The position numbers and the translations under genes were made by a program. A stretch of DNA of 64,000 nt, taken from positions 186,001 through 250,000 of the forward strand of contig NZ_JABJVV010000004.1 in the NCBI RefSeq assembly GCF_013155545.1, read 5' to 3'. This DNA is from Caenimonas soli. GTDB lineage: Bacteria > Pseudomonadota > Gammaproteobacteria > Burkholderiales > Burkholderiaceae_C. How positions within the stretch are numbered: the stretch's first letter is position 1; each line of letters opens with the position of its first letter. Below, piece by piece: positions 56,786 to 64,000 of this stretch. The notes under the pieces are model-generated. The model was not told where the DNA came from. It saw only the letters and a program-made list of their open reading frames with translations, and ran no database searches.

Positions 56786-57079
56786 ATAGACGGAGTGACG
56801 GTCGCCATCGGCGACGACGATAAGCTGCGTGAAGACACTCGGCGGGCGCTGCGCTTCGGCTTCGGTGGCAAGCTGTGCATCCATCCGCGCCAGGTGCCTC
56901 TTATCCACGAGTTCCTGTCGCCGACGGCAGAGGAGGTCGATTGGGCGCGGCGTGTGATTGCCGCGGACGCCACCTCCGGTGGCGCCGCCGTGCAAATCGA
57001 CGGCCGCATGGTGGATCTCCCGGTGGTGCTGCAGGCGCGCCGGACCCTTGCTCGGGCTCGAGGCTCGCAGGCATCATGA
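56783..57079 (+). pseudogene. citE (HpcH/HpaI aldolase family) 3' fragment
   Basis: About 97 codons encode only the C-terminal part of a CitE-type lyase: IDGVTVAIGDDDKLRED, GFGGKLCIHPRQVPLI and DGRMVDLPVVLQARRT. The intact paralogue at 62595-63422 contains matching GFGAKLCIHPCQV and DGRMVDRPVVLQAQRT. The catalytic two thirds are absent. The break at about 56780 coincides with the truncated end of the lysR remnant, so both were cut by one event. A GTG at 56795 could still start a 94-residue peptide. Confidence 0.75.
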
Positions 57080-57110
57080 GCCGTGCGCTGGCTCGACCGC
57101 AGTCGCGATC

Positions 57111-59135
57111 TCAGTCCAGCGTGACCAGACGGGACTCGTGCGGCGCCAGTCTGCCCTGTGCCACAACCTTCGACCAGCGCGCGAGTTCGGCGTTCACCTT
57201 CGCTGAAAGCGCAGCGGGACTACCCGGTTCGACCTGCGCACCATTGCTCTGGAAGCGTTCCACCACTTCCGGATCGTTAAGCACCTCGTTCAACAATTCG
57301 TTGAGCTTGCCGATGGTCTCTGCGGGCGTGCCACTTGGCGCGAACAAACCGTACCACTGCGCGATGTCGACACCGTCCACACCGAGTTCCGCCAAGGTGG
57401 GGACTTCCGCCAGACCGGGCAGTCGCTGCGGACCCGCGACCGCCAATGCCCGCAAGTACCCGGCGCGAATGAACGGATGCGCCGTAAAGAGACTGGGAAA
57501 CATGATCTGCGAACGGCCCGCGACCGTGTCGGCGATCGCCGGGGCCGCGCCTTCGTAGGTCGCACCGGCCATTGACGTGCCACTGCTTAGCTGGAACAGT
57601 TCCGCGGCAAAGTGCGGCGGCGTGCCGTCACCGGCCGAGGCGTAGACGAATCGGCGCGGCTCGGCCTTCAGCTTCGCAATCAGCGTCGCCACGTCGGCAG
57701 GGGCTTTGTCCGGATGGGCCACCATCAGGGTAGGAGATGAGCCGACCAGTCCGATCGGCGCGAAATCGGCGACCGGGTCGTAACCGACCTTCTGCAATGC
57801 AGGATTCATTGCATGCGTGCCGATGTAGCCGAACATGAGCGTGTGGCCGTCCGGTTCGGCAAGCGCCACATACTCGCTCGCAACAGCGCCATTCGCGCCG
57901 GCCCGGTTGTCCACCAGCACTTCCTGACCCAGCAGGGGACTCAGCTTGCCGGCAATGATTCGCGCCATGGCGTCGTTACCGCCACCCGCACGAGTTGGCA
58001 CGATGATCGTGAGAGCCTTGTGCGGGAAGGTCGATGGCACCTTGGCCGTCGTGTCGGGTCGCGAAAACACGTAGTCCGGCAAATGCAGTTCGCCCTGCAT
58101 GATCTTGCGTGCGGTGCGGACCAGCGCGGCGCGCTCGACGGCCGCATGCTCTCCTGTGCCTTTCAACTCGACTTCCACATCGATTTGACCGGCCGGATGC
58201 AGCACGACCAGGGCATGCCGCCCCGGTTCGCGCGCCATGCCGCTTGCCACGGTGCCGGGCAGCGCAAAGGCGCTGGCAACGCCGATGGCACCTGTCACGG
58301 CGTGGGATGCGTGGCAGCGGCGCGGCGTGAAGTAGCGGGAGGTCACGCTGTTGGGCGAATCACCTGCGCTTACCAGCACCGGCTTCGGAATGACACTGTT
58401 CGACACGTCGCCCAGGCCCATCATGCGGCCGGCCTGCAGGCGCAGGGCCTCCAGCCGCTCCAGCAGCGGGGTGTCCGCGTCCAGCGCTGCCGGCTTCTCG
58501 CGACCGGTCAGGCCCAGGTCGGAGGCGCGCACGATCATCAGGGGCATCGCCGCGTCGATGCAGGTCACCTCGACGCCGTCGATGGTGTCGATGCGCTTGC
58601 CAGTCGGAAAGACCTGCCCTGTGACAGCGCCCCAAGCGTCCAGAAAGTTGAGCAGGATGGGTGCCGCAGTCCCGGCCACGCCGTCGATGCGCGCATCGCC
58701 TTCGTAGCTGACGCGACCGCCGGGCGTGCGCACCGTCACGTCGATGCGCGAGCCTGTGTTGACGTTGTATACACGCACGCTGGTGGTTCCATCCCGGGCG
58801 GGAATCAGACCCTGTTCGATCGCGAAAGGTGCCACGCCGGACAGCATGTTGCCGCAGTTGGGCCGTGTGTCGACCGAACGATGCCCGACGCCCACTTGTG
58901 CGAACAGGTAGTCGAGGTCGCAGCCGGGTTGGGTGGAGCGCGAGACGATGGCGACCTTGCTGTTGAGCGTGCTGCCGCCGCCGACCCCATCGAGCTGGAG
59001 GGGATCGGAGGCACCGATGGCACCGATCAGCGCCTGGTCCCGCGCCTCATCACCCTCGGGGAGCCACTCGCGCAGGAAGAACGGCCCTCGCGAGGTGCCG
59101 GCGCGCATGAGCACGCAGGGGATGATCTTGTTCAT
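57111..59135 (-). CDS. PrpF-type isomerase fused in frame to a Bug/TctC solute-binding domain
   Basis: 674 residues in one open frame. Residues 1-359 are a complete PrpF/GalD (DAP-epimerase fold) protein: AGTSRGPFF, GGGSTLNSKVAIV (K60) and RPNCGNMLSG (C94). They end in the usual LPDYVFSR. After a short linker (PDTTAKVPST) residues 370-674 are a full Bug domain, starting at HKALTIIVPTRAGGGNDAMA, exactly where the signal peptide should have been. The Bug part is therefore predicted cytoplasmic and unable to work in the periplasm. The gene lies 1 base after another Bug gene, its close paralogue. Confidence 0.85.
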   Translation of the reverse strand: MNKIIPCVLMRAGTSRGPFFLREWLPEGDEARDQALIGAIGASDPLQLDGVGGGSTLNSKVAIVSRSTQPGCDLDYLFAQVGVGHRSVDTRPNCGNMLSGVAPFAIEQGLIPARDGTTSVRVYNVNTGSRIDVTVRTPGGRVSYEGDARIDGVAGTAAPILLNFLDAWGAVTGQVFPTGKRIDTIDGVEVTCIDAAMPLMIVRASDLGLTGREKPAALDADTPLLERLEALRLQAGRMMGLGDVSNSVIPKPVLVSAGDSPNSVTSRYFTPRRCHASHAVTGAIGVASAFALPGTVASGMAREPGRHALVVLHPAGQIDVEVELKGTGEHAAVERAALVRTARKIMQGELHLPDYVFSRPDTTAKVPSTFPHKALTIIVPTRAGGGNDAMARIIAGKLSPLLGQEVLVDNRAGANGAVASEYVALAEPDGHTLMFGYIGTHAMNPALQKVGYDPVADFAPIGLVGSSPTLMVAHPDKAPADVATLIAKLKAEPRRFVYASAGDGTPPHFAAELFQLSSGTSMAGATYEGAAPAIADTVAGRSQIMFPSLFTAHPFIRAGYLRALAVAGPQRLPGLAEVPTLAELGVDGVDIAQWYGLFAPSGTPAETIGKLNELLNEVLNDPEVVERFQSNGAQVEPGSPAALSAKVNAELARWSKVVAQGRLAPHESRLVTLD

Positions 59136-59136
59136 C

Positions 59137-60108
59137 TCAGTCGGCTGTCAGCTTTGCAGCCTGCACCACCTTCTTCCACTTGACCTGTTCCTGCTCAACA
59201 TAACTGCGCAACTGGTCCGGCGACATGGTGGAGACCTCCGCGCCGTGGCCTTCGAGGCGCTGGACGACGCTCTTGTCAGCGAGCACCTGGTTAAGGACCT
59301 TGTTGAGTTGGTCCACCACCGGTTTGGGCGTCTTTGCGGGCGCGAAGATAGCGTACCACTGGGAGACATCGACGCCGGTGATGCCTTGTTCCTTGAGCGT
59401 CGGCACGTCGGGCATCAGCGCCGAGCGCTTCTCCCCGGCGACGCCCACCGCCTTCAGCTTGCCGCCCTTCACGTAGGGCATGGCGGTAAACAGGCTGGGG
59501 AACATCACCTGGGTCTGGCCGCCGATGGTGTCGGTGATCGCCGGTGCGGAGCCCTTGTACGGCACGTGAAGCATCGCGGTGCCCGTCGAGAGCTTGAACA
59601 TCTCGGCCGCGAAGTGGGGCGCCGTGCCATTGCCCGCCGAGGCGTAGCTGCTCTTGTCGGGGGCAGCCTTGAGCATCGCCACCACCTCCTTGGCGTTGCT
59701 GGCCTTGACCGTGGGCGCCACGACCATCAAGGTAGCCGACGAGCCGACCATGGCGACGGGTTCGAAATCTTTTACCGGGTCGTAGCGCAGCTTCTGCAAT
59801 GACGGGTTCATGGCGTGAGTCGCGATGTAGCCCAGCATCAGCGTGTAGCCGTCAGGTGGGGCGCGCATGACGAATTCGCTCGCGATCGCGCCATTGGCGC
59901 CGGCCTTGTTGTCGACGATGACGGGCTGCTTGAGGATCGCCGACATGGCTTGGCCGACGACCCGCGCCATCGCATCGTTGGCGCCGCCCGCAGCGGTCGG
60001 CACCACGATGGTGATGGCCTTTTCGGGATAAGCGGCGAATGCGCTCCCGCAGGCGAGGGTGGCGGCCAGTGCGGCGGCGCCGAAAAGATGAGGTCGGGAA
60101 AATTGCAT
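59137..60108 (-). CDS. Bug/TctC-type periplasmic solute-binding protein
   Basis: 323 residues with a signal peptide (cleavage near AFA-AY, residue 25). The Bug pattern YPEKAITIVVPTAAGGANDAM is followed by VIVDNKAGANGAIASEFV and SYASAGNGTAPHFAAEMFKL. Its sequence is clearly similar to the Bug half of the downstream fusion (for example shared GANGA.ASE and HFAAE blocks). It probably binds the organic acid degraded by this cluster. It is divergent from the LysR gene, with 156 bases between. Confidence 0.92.
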   Translation of the reverse strand: MQFSRPHLFGAAALAATLACGSAFAAYPEKAITIVVPTAAGGANDAMARVVGQAMSAILKQPVIVDNKAGANGAIASEFVMRAPPDGYTLMLGYIATHAMNPSLQKLRYDPVKDFEPVAMVGSSATLMVVAPTVKASNAKEVVAMLKAAPDKSSYASAGNGTAPHFAAEMFKLSTGTAMLHVPYKGSAPAITDTIGGQTQVMFPSLFTAMPYVKGGKLKAVGVAGEKRSALMPDVPTLKEQGITGVDVSQWYAIFAPAKTPKPVVDQLNKVLNQVLADKSVVQRLEGHGAEVSTMSPDQLRSYVEQEQVKWKKVVQAAKLTAD

Positions 60109-60188
60109 TTGTCTACTCCGGTGGATGTGAATGCGGAACTTGGTGGACTGTTGTTCCTGGAATGGGCTCTATGGTCCGCCGGACGGAA

Positions 60189-60201
60189 AATTCTGTGAAT
60201 T
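60189..60201. promoter_or_regulatory. Palindrome between divergent Bug and lysR genes
   Basis: AATTCTGTGAATT is a perfect inverted repeat (AATTC-TGT-GAATT) in the 156-base divergent region. Its position, about 64 bases upstream of the lysR ATG, suits a LysR-type recognition site. Binding is not shown. Confidence 0.45.
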
Positions 60202-60264
60202 GCATGTTTAGAATCGATTGATGCGCACCGTCGATCAGTGAGGCGTTTTTCTGAGGAACAGCCG

Positions 60265-61194
60265 ATGGCCATCAACTTCAATCTCAACGACCTTCAGGCT
60301 TTTCGTGCCGTGGCCGAACTCAGCAGCTTCCGCAAGGCGGCAGAAGCGCTTCATGTCTCGCAACCCGCCTTCAGCAGGCGTATCGAGAAACTCGAGGAGG
60401 CCCTGGGCGTCCAACTGCTCGAGCGCACCACGCGGCACGTGAGCCTGACGTCTGTGGGCCGCGATTTCGACCGCAAGGTGCAGCAACTTCTCGATGACCT
60501 GGACCACACGCTGCTCGGCATAAGGGGCGTGGCCGCGACCCGCATGGGCGAGGTAACGATTGCCTGCGTGCCGTCGACCGTCTACTACTTCCTGCCGCAG
60601 GTGATTTCACGCTACCACGAGCGCTACCCGAAGATCAGGGTCAAGGTGTTCGATGCCAGCGCCAACGAAGTGCTTACGGCGGTGTCGCGCAGCGAAGCCG
60701 ACTTCGGACTCAACTTCGTCGGCGGTCAGGAACCCGACATCGAGTTCAAGCCGCTGATGGAGGAGCGCTTCGTCGCTGCTTGCCGGCGCGACCATCCGTT
60801 GGCAAAGAAGCGCCGCGCCACATGGACCGAACTGGCGCAGTATGACTACATCTCCGTGAGCAAGGCGTCCGGGAACCGGCTGTTGCTCGATCAGGCGCTT
60901 TCCAATGTGCCGGGACGGCCGCAGAGCATCTATGAGACAGAGCACGTGACCACAATGCTCGGGTTGGTCGAAGCGGGCCTCGGCGTGGCCGCGGTGCCAT
61001 CTATCGCTATGCCGGGCGCCGATCATCCGCTTCTGGTGAGCGTGCCGCTCCTCGATCCGGTCGTCACCCGCAAGATCGGACTGATCCGGCGCAAGGGGCG
61101 CTCCCTGTCCCCGGCGGCCCAGCAGCTCTATGAATTTTTCACCGAGATGAAGGTCAAGCGCGGAAAGCCCGCAAGCCGACGCACTGCGTCCTGA
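60265..61194 (+). CDS. LysR-family transcriptional regulator
   Basis: 309 residues from the ATG with GAGGAA upstream; an in-frame GTG lies 27 bases earlier. An N-terminal winged helix (LNDLQAFRAVAELSSFRKAAEALHVSQPAFSRRIEKLE) is followed by a substrate-binding domain (VTIACVPSTVYYFLPQVISR). It is divergent from the Bug/PrpF-Bug operon and convergent with the lyase operon, so it may control both. The effector is probably the organic acid or its CoA ester, by analogy. Confidence 0.93.
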   Translation: MAINFNLNDLQAFRAVAELSSFRKAAEALHVSQPAFSRRIEKLEEALGVQLLERTTRHVSLTSVGRDFDRKVQQLLDDLDHTLLGIRGVAATRMGEVTIACVPSTVYYFLPQVISRYHERYPKIRVKVFDASANEVLTAVSRSEADFGLNFVGGQEPDIEFKPLMEERFVAACRRDHPLAKKRRATWTELAQYDYISVSKASGNRLLLDQALSNVPGRPQSIYETEHVTTMLGLVEAGLGVAAVPSIAMPGADHPLLVSVPLLDPVVTRKIGLIRRKGRSLSPAAQQLYEFFTEMKVKRGKPASRRTAS

Positions 61195-61212
61195 CGCAAA
61201 CGGGGGGTGGGA

Positions 61213-62559
61213 TCAGCGCCGGTGGGCCAAGACCCGGTCGACCATCACTCCGGCTTGGCCGAGGTGGTTCGCGGGATCGCACATGGCTTCGAGCTGGGCA
61301 CGCGTGACGTGCTTGCAGATCTCACCGTGCGCAGCCAGTATCTCGATCAGGGGGCGGTTTTCCTTGATCGCCTGCCGGCACAGGTCATACACGAGGTCGT
61401 GCGCGTATTCGCGGCCGATGTACGGGCCCAGGCCCATCATCACCGCCTCCGACATCACCAGCCCGTTGGTCATGTCGATGTTGGCGCGCATGCGCGCGGC
61501 GTCCACTTCGAGACCTTTGAGAACGAACTTGGTCTGCTTCAGCGCTCCCGACATGAGGCAGAAGATCTCGGGAAGCGAGACCCATTCGATTTCCCACGGG
61601 CCGGTGGAGCGCTCGTGGTCGGCCACCATCGCGTCCATTAGTGCCGCGGCATGCTGGCGCGCCACCGAGATGTTGGCGTGGATGTAGAGACAGGAGATCG
61701 GGTTGCGCTTTTGCGGCATGGTGGACGACGAGCCCCGGCCCGGCGCGTACGGCTCGAACACCTCTGCCACCTCGGTTTGCATCATCAGCTTGACGTCCAT
61801 CGCGATCTTGCCGAGCGAGCCACCGACCAGAGCCAGGAAAGCGCCGACTTCGGCAATGGTGTCGCGCACGGTGTGCCAGGAGATCAGCGGCTGGGCCAGG
61901 CCCAGTTCCTTCATGAGGCCGGCCTGCGTTTCCATCGCGCCTTTTTCCAGTGAGGAGAGGGTGCCCGAGGCGCCGCCAAACTCGCCCATCAGCACGCGCG
62001 GCTTCAACTGCTGCAGGCGTTCGCGGTGGCGATCGATGCCGGCCAGGATGCTGGCCATCTTGTAGCCGAAGGTTATGGGCGTGGCCTGCTGCAGGTTGGA
62101 GCGGCCGATGACGGGCGTGTCACGGTATTTTTTCGCAAGGGAAGCGAGAGCGTCGGCGATCTCGTCCAGGTCTTGCTCGACCAGCGCCAGACCCTCGCGC
62201 ATCTGCAGCACTGCTGCGGTATCGGTGATGTCCTGGGTGGTGGCGCCCCAGTGGCAGTACTCGCCAAGCTTGTCGCGACAGTTGGCGTTGATCTGGTTGA
62301 CCACGGCGATGATGGGGTAGCCGATCTGCTCGGTCTTGGCCTTGAGCTTGTCCCAGTCGATCTGCGACAGGTTGCAGTTGCGGACGATCTCGTCCGCCGC
62401 TTCCTTCGGGATGATTCCCAATTCGCCCTGGACTTTGGCAAGGGCGCGCTCGATGTCGAGGTACTTGGCGGTGCGGTTTTCGTCGGACCAGACGTCGCGC
62501 ATTCGCGAGTCGCTGAACATGTCGCCGAAGATGCGTGAGTCGATGATGGTGGAGGCCAT
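61213..62559 (-). CDS. Fumarase/aspartase-superfamily lyase (PurB/PcaB-like)
   Basis: 448 residues from the ATG at 62559; a longer frame would run into the CitE gene. The superfamily signature is SSTMPQKRNPISCLY. HWGATTQDITDT, TPVIGRSNLQQATPITFG and VADHERSTGPWEIEW resemble adenylosuccinate lyase and 3-carboxymuconate cycloisomerase. A biosynthetic purB is unlikely in this operon, so it more probably adds or removes water, ammonia or a ring bond on a dicarboxylate intermediate. It lies 35 bases after the CitE-like gene. Confidence 0.87.
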   Translation of the reverse strand: MASTIIDSRIFGDMFSDSRMRDVWSDENRTAKYLDIERALAKVQGELGIIPKEAADEIVRNCNLSQIDWDKLKAKTEQIGYPIIAVVNQINANCRDKLGEYCHWGATTQDITDTAAVLQMREGLALVEQDLDEIADALASLAKKYRDTPVIGRSNLQQATPITFGYKMASILAGIDRHRERLQQLKPRVLMGEFGGASGTLSSLEKGAMETQAGLMKELGLAQPLISWHTVRDTIAEVGAFLALVGGSLGKIAMDVKLMMQTEVAEVFEPYAPGRGSSSTMPQKRNPISCLYIHANISVARQHAAALMDAMVADHERSTGPWEIEWVSLPEIFCLMSGALKQTKFVLKGLEVDAARMRANIDMTNGLVMSEAVMMGLGPYIGREYAHDLVYDLCRQAIKENRPLIEILAAHGEICKHVTRAQLEAMCDPANHLGQAGVMVDRVLAHRR

Positions 62560-62594
62560 GGTATGTGTCGCTCTCTGGTAGGAAGTGGATGGGG

Positions 62595-63422
62595 TCAGTC
62601 GCGGGCCAGGCCCAAGGTGCGCTGCGCCTGCAGCACCACCGGACGGTCGACCATGCGACCGTCGAGCCGGGCGGCGCCCGGCGATGCGGCATCGGCCGCG
62701 ATCACGCGCCGCGCCCAGTCCAACGCTTCGGCGCTGGGCCGCAGCGCCGCGTGGATCGGCTCGACCTGGCAGGGGTGGATGCACAGCTTGGCGCCGAAGC
62801 CCTGACCTCTCGCGACGGCCAGGTCGGCGAGCAGGCGCACCGGGTCGTCGAACTGCGGTGTGATGCCGGCCACCGGGGTTGGAAGGCCCGCGACGCGCGA
62901 GGCGAGCGCGATGCGGCTGGCCGCATACGCCAGTCCCGAGGCGTCGCTCGTCATGTCGATGTCAAGATCGAGGGCGAAATCAAGGGTGCCGAAGACCAGG
63001 CGGGAGGCGCCGGCAGCGGCCACTGTGTCGACCTGTACGACGCCGCGCGCGCTTTCGATCAATGCGAGCACGCTCGCATTGCGCAGCGCCGCCTTTGTCT
63101 CGGCAATCTGCTGCGCCGACTCGGCCTTGGGCAGCAGGACGCTGCTGGCGCCGGCCTCTCGAAGCGCCCGCAGGTCGTCGGCAAACCACGTCGACTCGGC
63201 GTCGTTGATGCGGACCACGATGCGCGACCTGTCGGCGGGCGACGCGCCCATGAACCAGTTCGCGATCATTTGGCGGGCCGCGGCCTTGTCGTCGGCCGCG
63301 ACCGCGTCTTCGAGATCCAGGATCACGGCGTCGGCGCCGCTCGCCAGCGCCTTGCCGAACCGTTCCGGCCGCGTTCCGGGAACGAACAGGTAGGTGCGCG
63401 GCTGGATGGGAGCTTCCAACAT
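62595..63422 (-). CDS. HpcH/HpaI aldolase / citrate-lyase beta (CitE-like) family protein
   Basis: 275 residues from the ATG at 63422, 10 bases after the CoA-transferase stop. RTYLFVPGTRPERFGKALAS and DAVILDLEDAVAADDK are the CitE N-terminal motifs, including Glu/Asp metal contacts. VVRIND, LPKAES and GTLDFALDLDID follow. Family members cleave CoA esters such as citramalyl-, malyl- or citryl-CoA. With a CoA-transferase upstream, a (methyl)malyl- or citramalyl-CoA type cleavage is the likeliest role. A 3' fragment of a paralogue lies at 56783-57079. Confidence 0.9.
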   Translation of the reverse strand: MLEAPIQPRTYLFVPGTRPERFGKALASGADAVILDLEDAVAADDKAAARQMIANWFMGASPADRSRIVVRINDAESTWFADDLRALREAGASSVLLPKAESAQQIAETKAALRNASVLALIESARGVVQVDTVAAAGASRLVFGTLDFALDLDIDMTSDASGLAYAASRIALASRVAGLPTPVAGITPQFDDPVRLLADLAVARGQGFGAKLCIHPCQVEPIHAALRPSAEALDWARRVIAADAASPGAARLDGRMVDRPVVLQAQRTLGLARD

Positions 63423-63432
63423 CGGGCTCGCC

Positions 63433-64000
63433 TCAGACCGCGTTCGTTGCGTGCAGGGCCGCAATCTCGGCCGCGCCGTAGCCCAGCTCGGCGAGGATCG
63501 TATCGGTGTGCTGGCCAAGCGCGGGCACGGGGTCCATGCGCGGCCCCACGTCCCAGGTGCCCGGCGGCAGCATGGCAGGCAAGGATCCCTTGGGCGAGCC
63601 GACTTCCGTCCAGCGCCCGCGTGCCTTGAGCTGCGGATGCGCCCAGACATCGTGCATGGTGTTGACGCGAGCGTTGGCAATCTGCGCGAGTTCGAGCCGC
63701 TCCACGACCTGCGCACCGGTGAGGGGCGAGAAGGCCTCGACGATGATCCGGCGCAGCGCGTCACGCTCGGCCACCCGCTTGAAGTTTGCGGTGAAGCGCG
63801 GGTCGCTGGCGAGATCCGGTTGCTCCAGGACCTTGTCGCAAAAGCTGACCCATTCGCGCTCGTTCTGCAGGCCCAGCATTACGGCCGTGCCGTCGCCCGC
63901 CGGGAAGGGACCGTACGGATAGATGGTGGCATGGCTCGCGCCCGTGCGCGGCGGCGGCGCCGCGCCCTCAAAGGCGTAGTAGAGAGGGTAGCTCGTCCAT
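63433..64000 (-). CDS. CaiB/BaiF family CoA-transferase, C-terminal part (cut by window edge)
   Basis: About 189 C-terminal codons are present; the catalytic Asp region lies beyond base 64000. FPAGDGTAVMLGLQNEREW, ADFPE-like LASDPRFTANFKRVAERDAL and WAHPQLKARGRW are typical of family III CoA-transferases. These enzymes move CoA between organic acids. It is the first visible gene of the leftward operon with citE and the lyase, so it probably activates the substrate as a CoA ester. Confidence 0.88.
   Translation of the reverse strand, partial: WTSYPLYYAFEGAAPPPRTGASHATIYPYGPFPAGDGTAVMLGLQNEREWVSFCDKVLEQPDLASDPRFTANFKRVAERDALRRIIVEAFSPLTGAQVVERLELAQIANARVNTMHDVWAHPQLKARGRWTEVGSPKGSLPAMLPPGTWDVGPRMDPVPALGQHTDTILAELGYGAAEIAALHATNAV

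Overview
The window is a high-GC Gram-negative chromosome segment. Gene order (gyrA-pheA-tyrA, ompA-ubiG-gph-ssrA, glnA-ntrB-ntrC, folA/thyA), a tmRNA tag ending in ALAA, many Bug/TctC-type solute-binding proteins and GTG/TTG starts point to Burkholderiales, most likely Comamonadaceae (Ramlibacter/Variovorax-like). The genus is an inference, not a search result. Coding density is very high: apart from the ssrA gene no stretch over 300 bases lacks a gene, and 4-base ATGA/GTGA overlaps are common.

Layout. 1-4.1 kb (minus): tyrA (cut by the edge), pheA and gyrA, with no serC between the last two. 4.2-6.9 kb (plus): ompA-family gene, ubiG, gph and ssrA (tmRNA), with terminators after ompA and ssrA. 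7.0-14.5 kb: an accessory sugar-nucleotide/glycan locus made of two convergent half-operons. The plus half holds a cytidylyltransferase-like enzyme, a PIG-L deacetylase, an NAD-dependent epimerase and a GT14-like glycosyltransferase. The minus half holds a C-methyltransferase, an RmlC-like epimerase, a DUF4910 M28-like protein and an SDR. 14.7-21.1 kb: rsuA, an alpha/beta hydrolase, and a tightly packed plus run (YVTN propeller, NodB-like deacetylase, sterol-desaturase-like protein, EI24 protein, CinA-like protein). 21.1-26.0 kb: nitrogen regulation, with glnA behind a sigma-54 promoter and NtrC-like sites, a small exported coiled-coil protein, ntrB and ntrC.

26.0-34.2 kb: housekeeping genes (xth, a DUF4337 gene, folA, thyA, an FAD-linked D-2-hydroxyacid dehydrogenase, a DUF2069 gene, a YihY/BrkB gene, mutL, dedA). 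34.2-39.4 kb: a fructose-type ABC operon (binding protein, permease, ATPase, ROK regulator) divergent from a PfkB sugar kinase. 39.4-41.2 kb: a two-subunit aromatic-ring dioxygenase without electron-transfer partners. 41.2-47.4 kb: glycine-zipper lipoprotein, amiC, tsaE, queG, an AEC carrier, a Bug protein and xerD. 47.4-52 kb: split YeeE/YedE pair, DHA2 MFS exporter, FMN reductase, soluble histidine kinase, small DUF3606-like protein. 52-56.3 kb: an Lrp/AsnC regulator divergent from putA.

56.3-64 kb is a catabolic region for an unidentified organic acid: PrpF fused in frame to a Bug domain, a second Bug protein, a LysR regulator, a fumarase-superfamily lyase, a CitE-like lyase and a CaiB-type CoA-transferase (cut by the edge). 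Next to it (56.3-57.1 kb) lie head-to-head remnants of a lysR gene and a citE gene. I read these as the scar of a deleted, similar locus. The two most unusual features are the PrpF-Bug chimera with its neighbouring scar, and the sugar locus beside ssrA. All functional statements rest on motifs and family resemblance read by eye.
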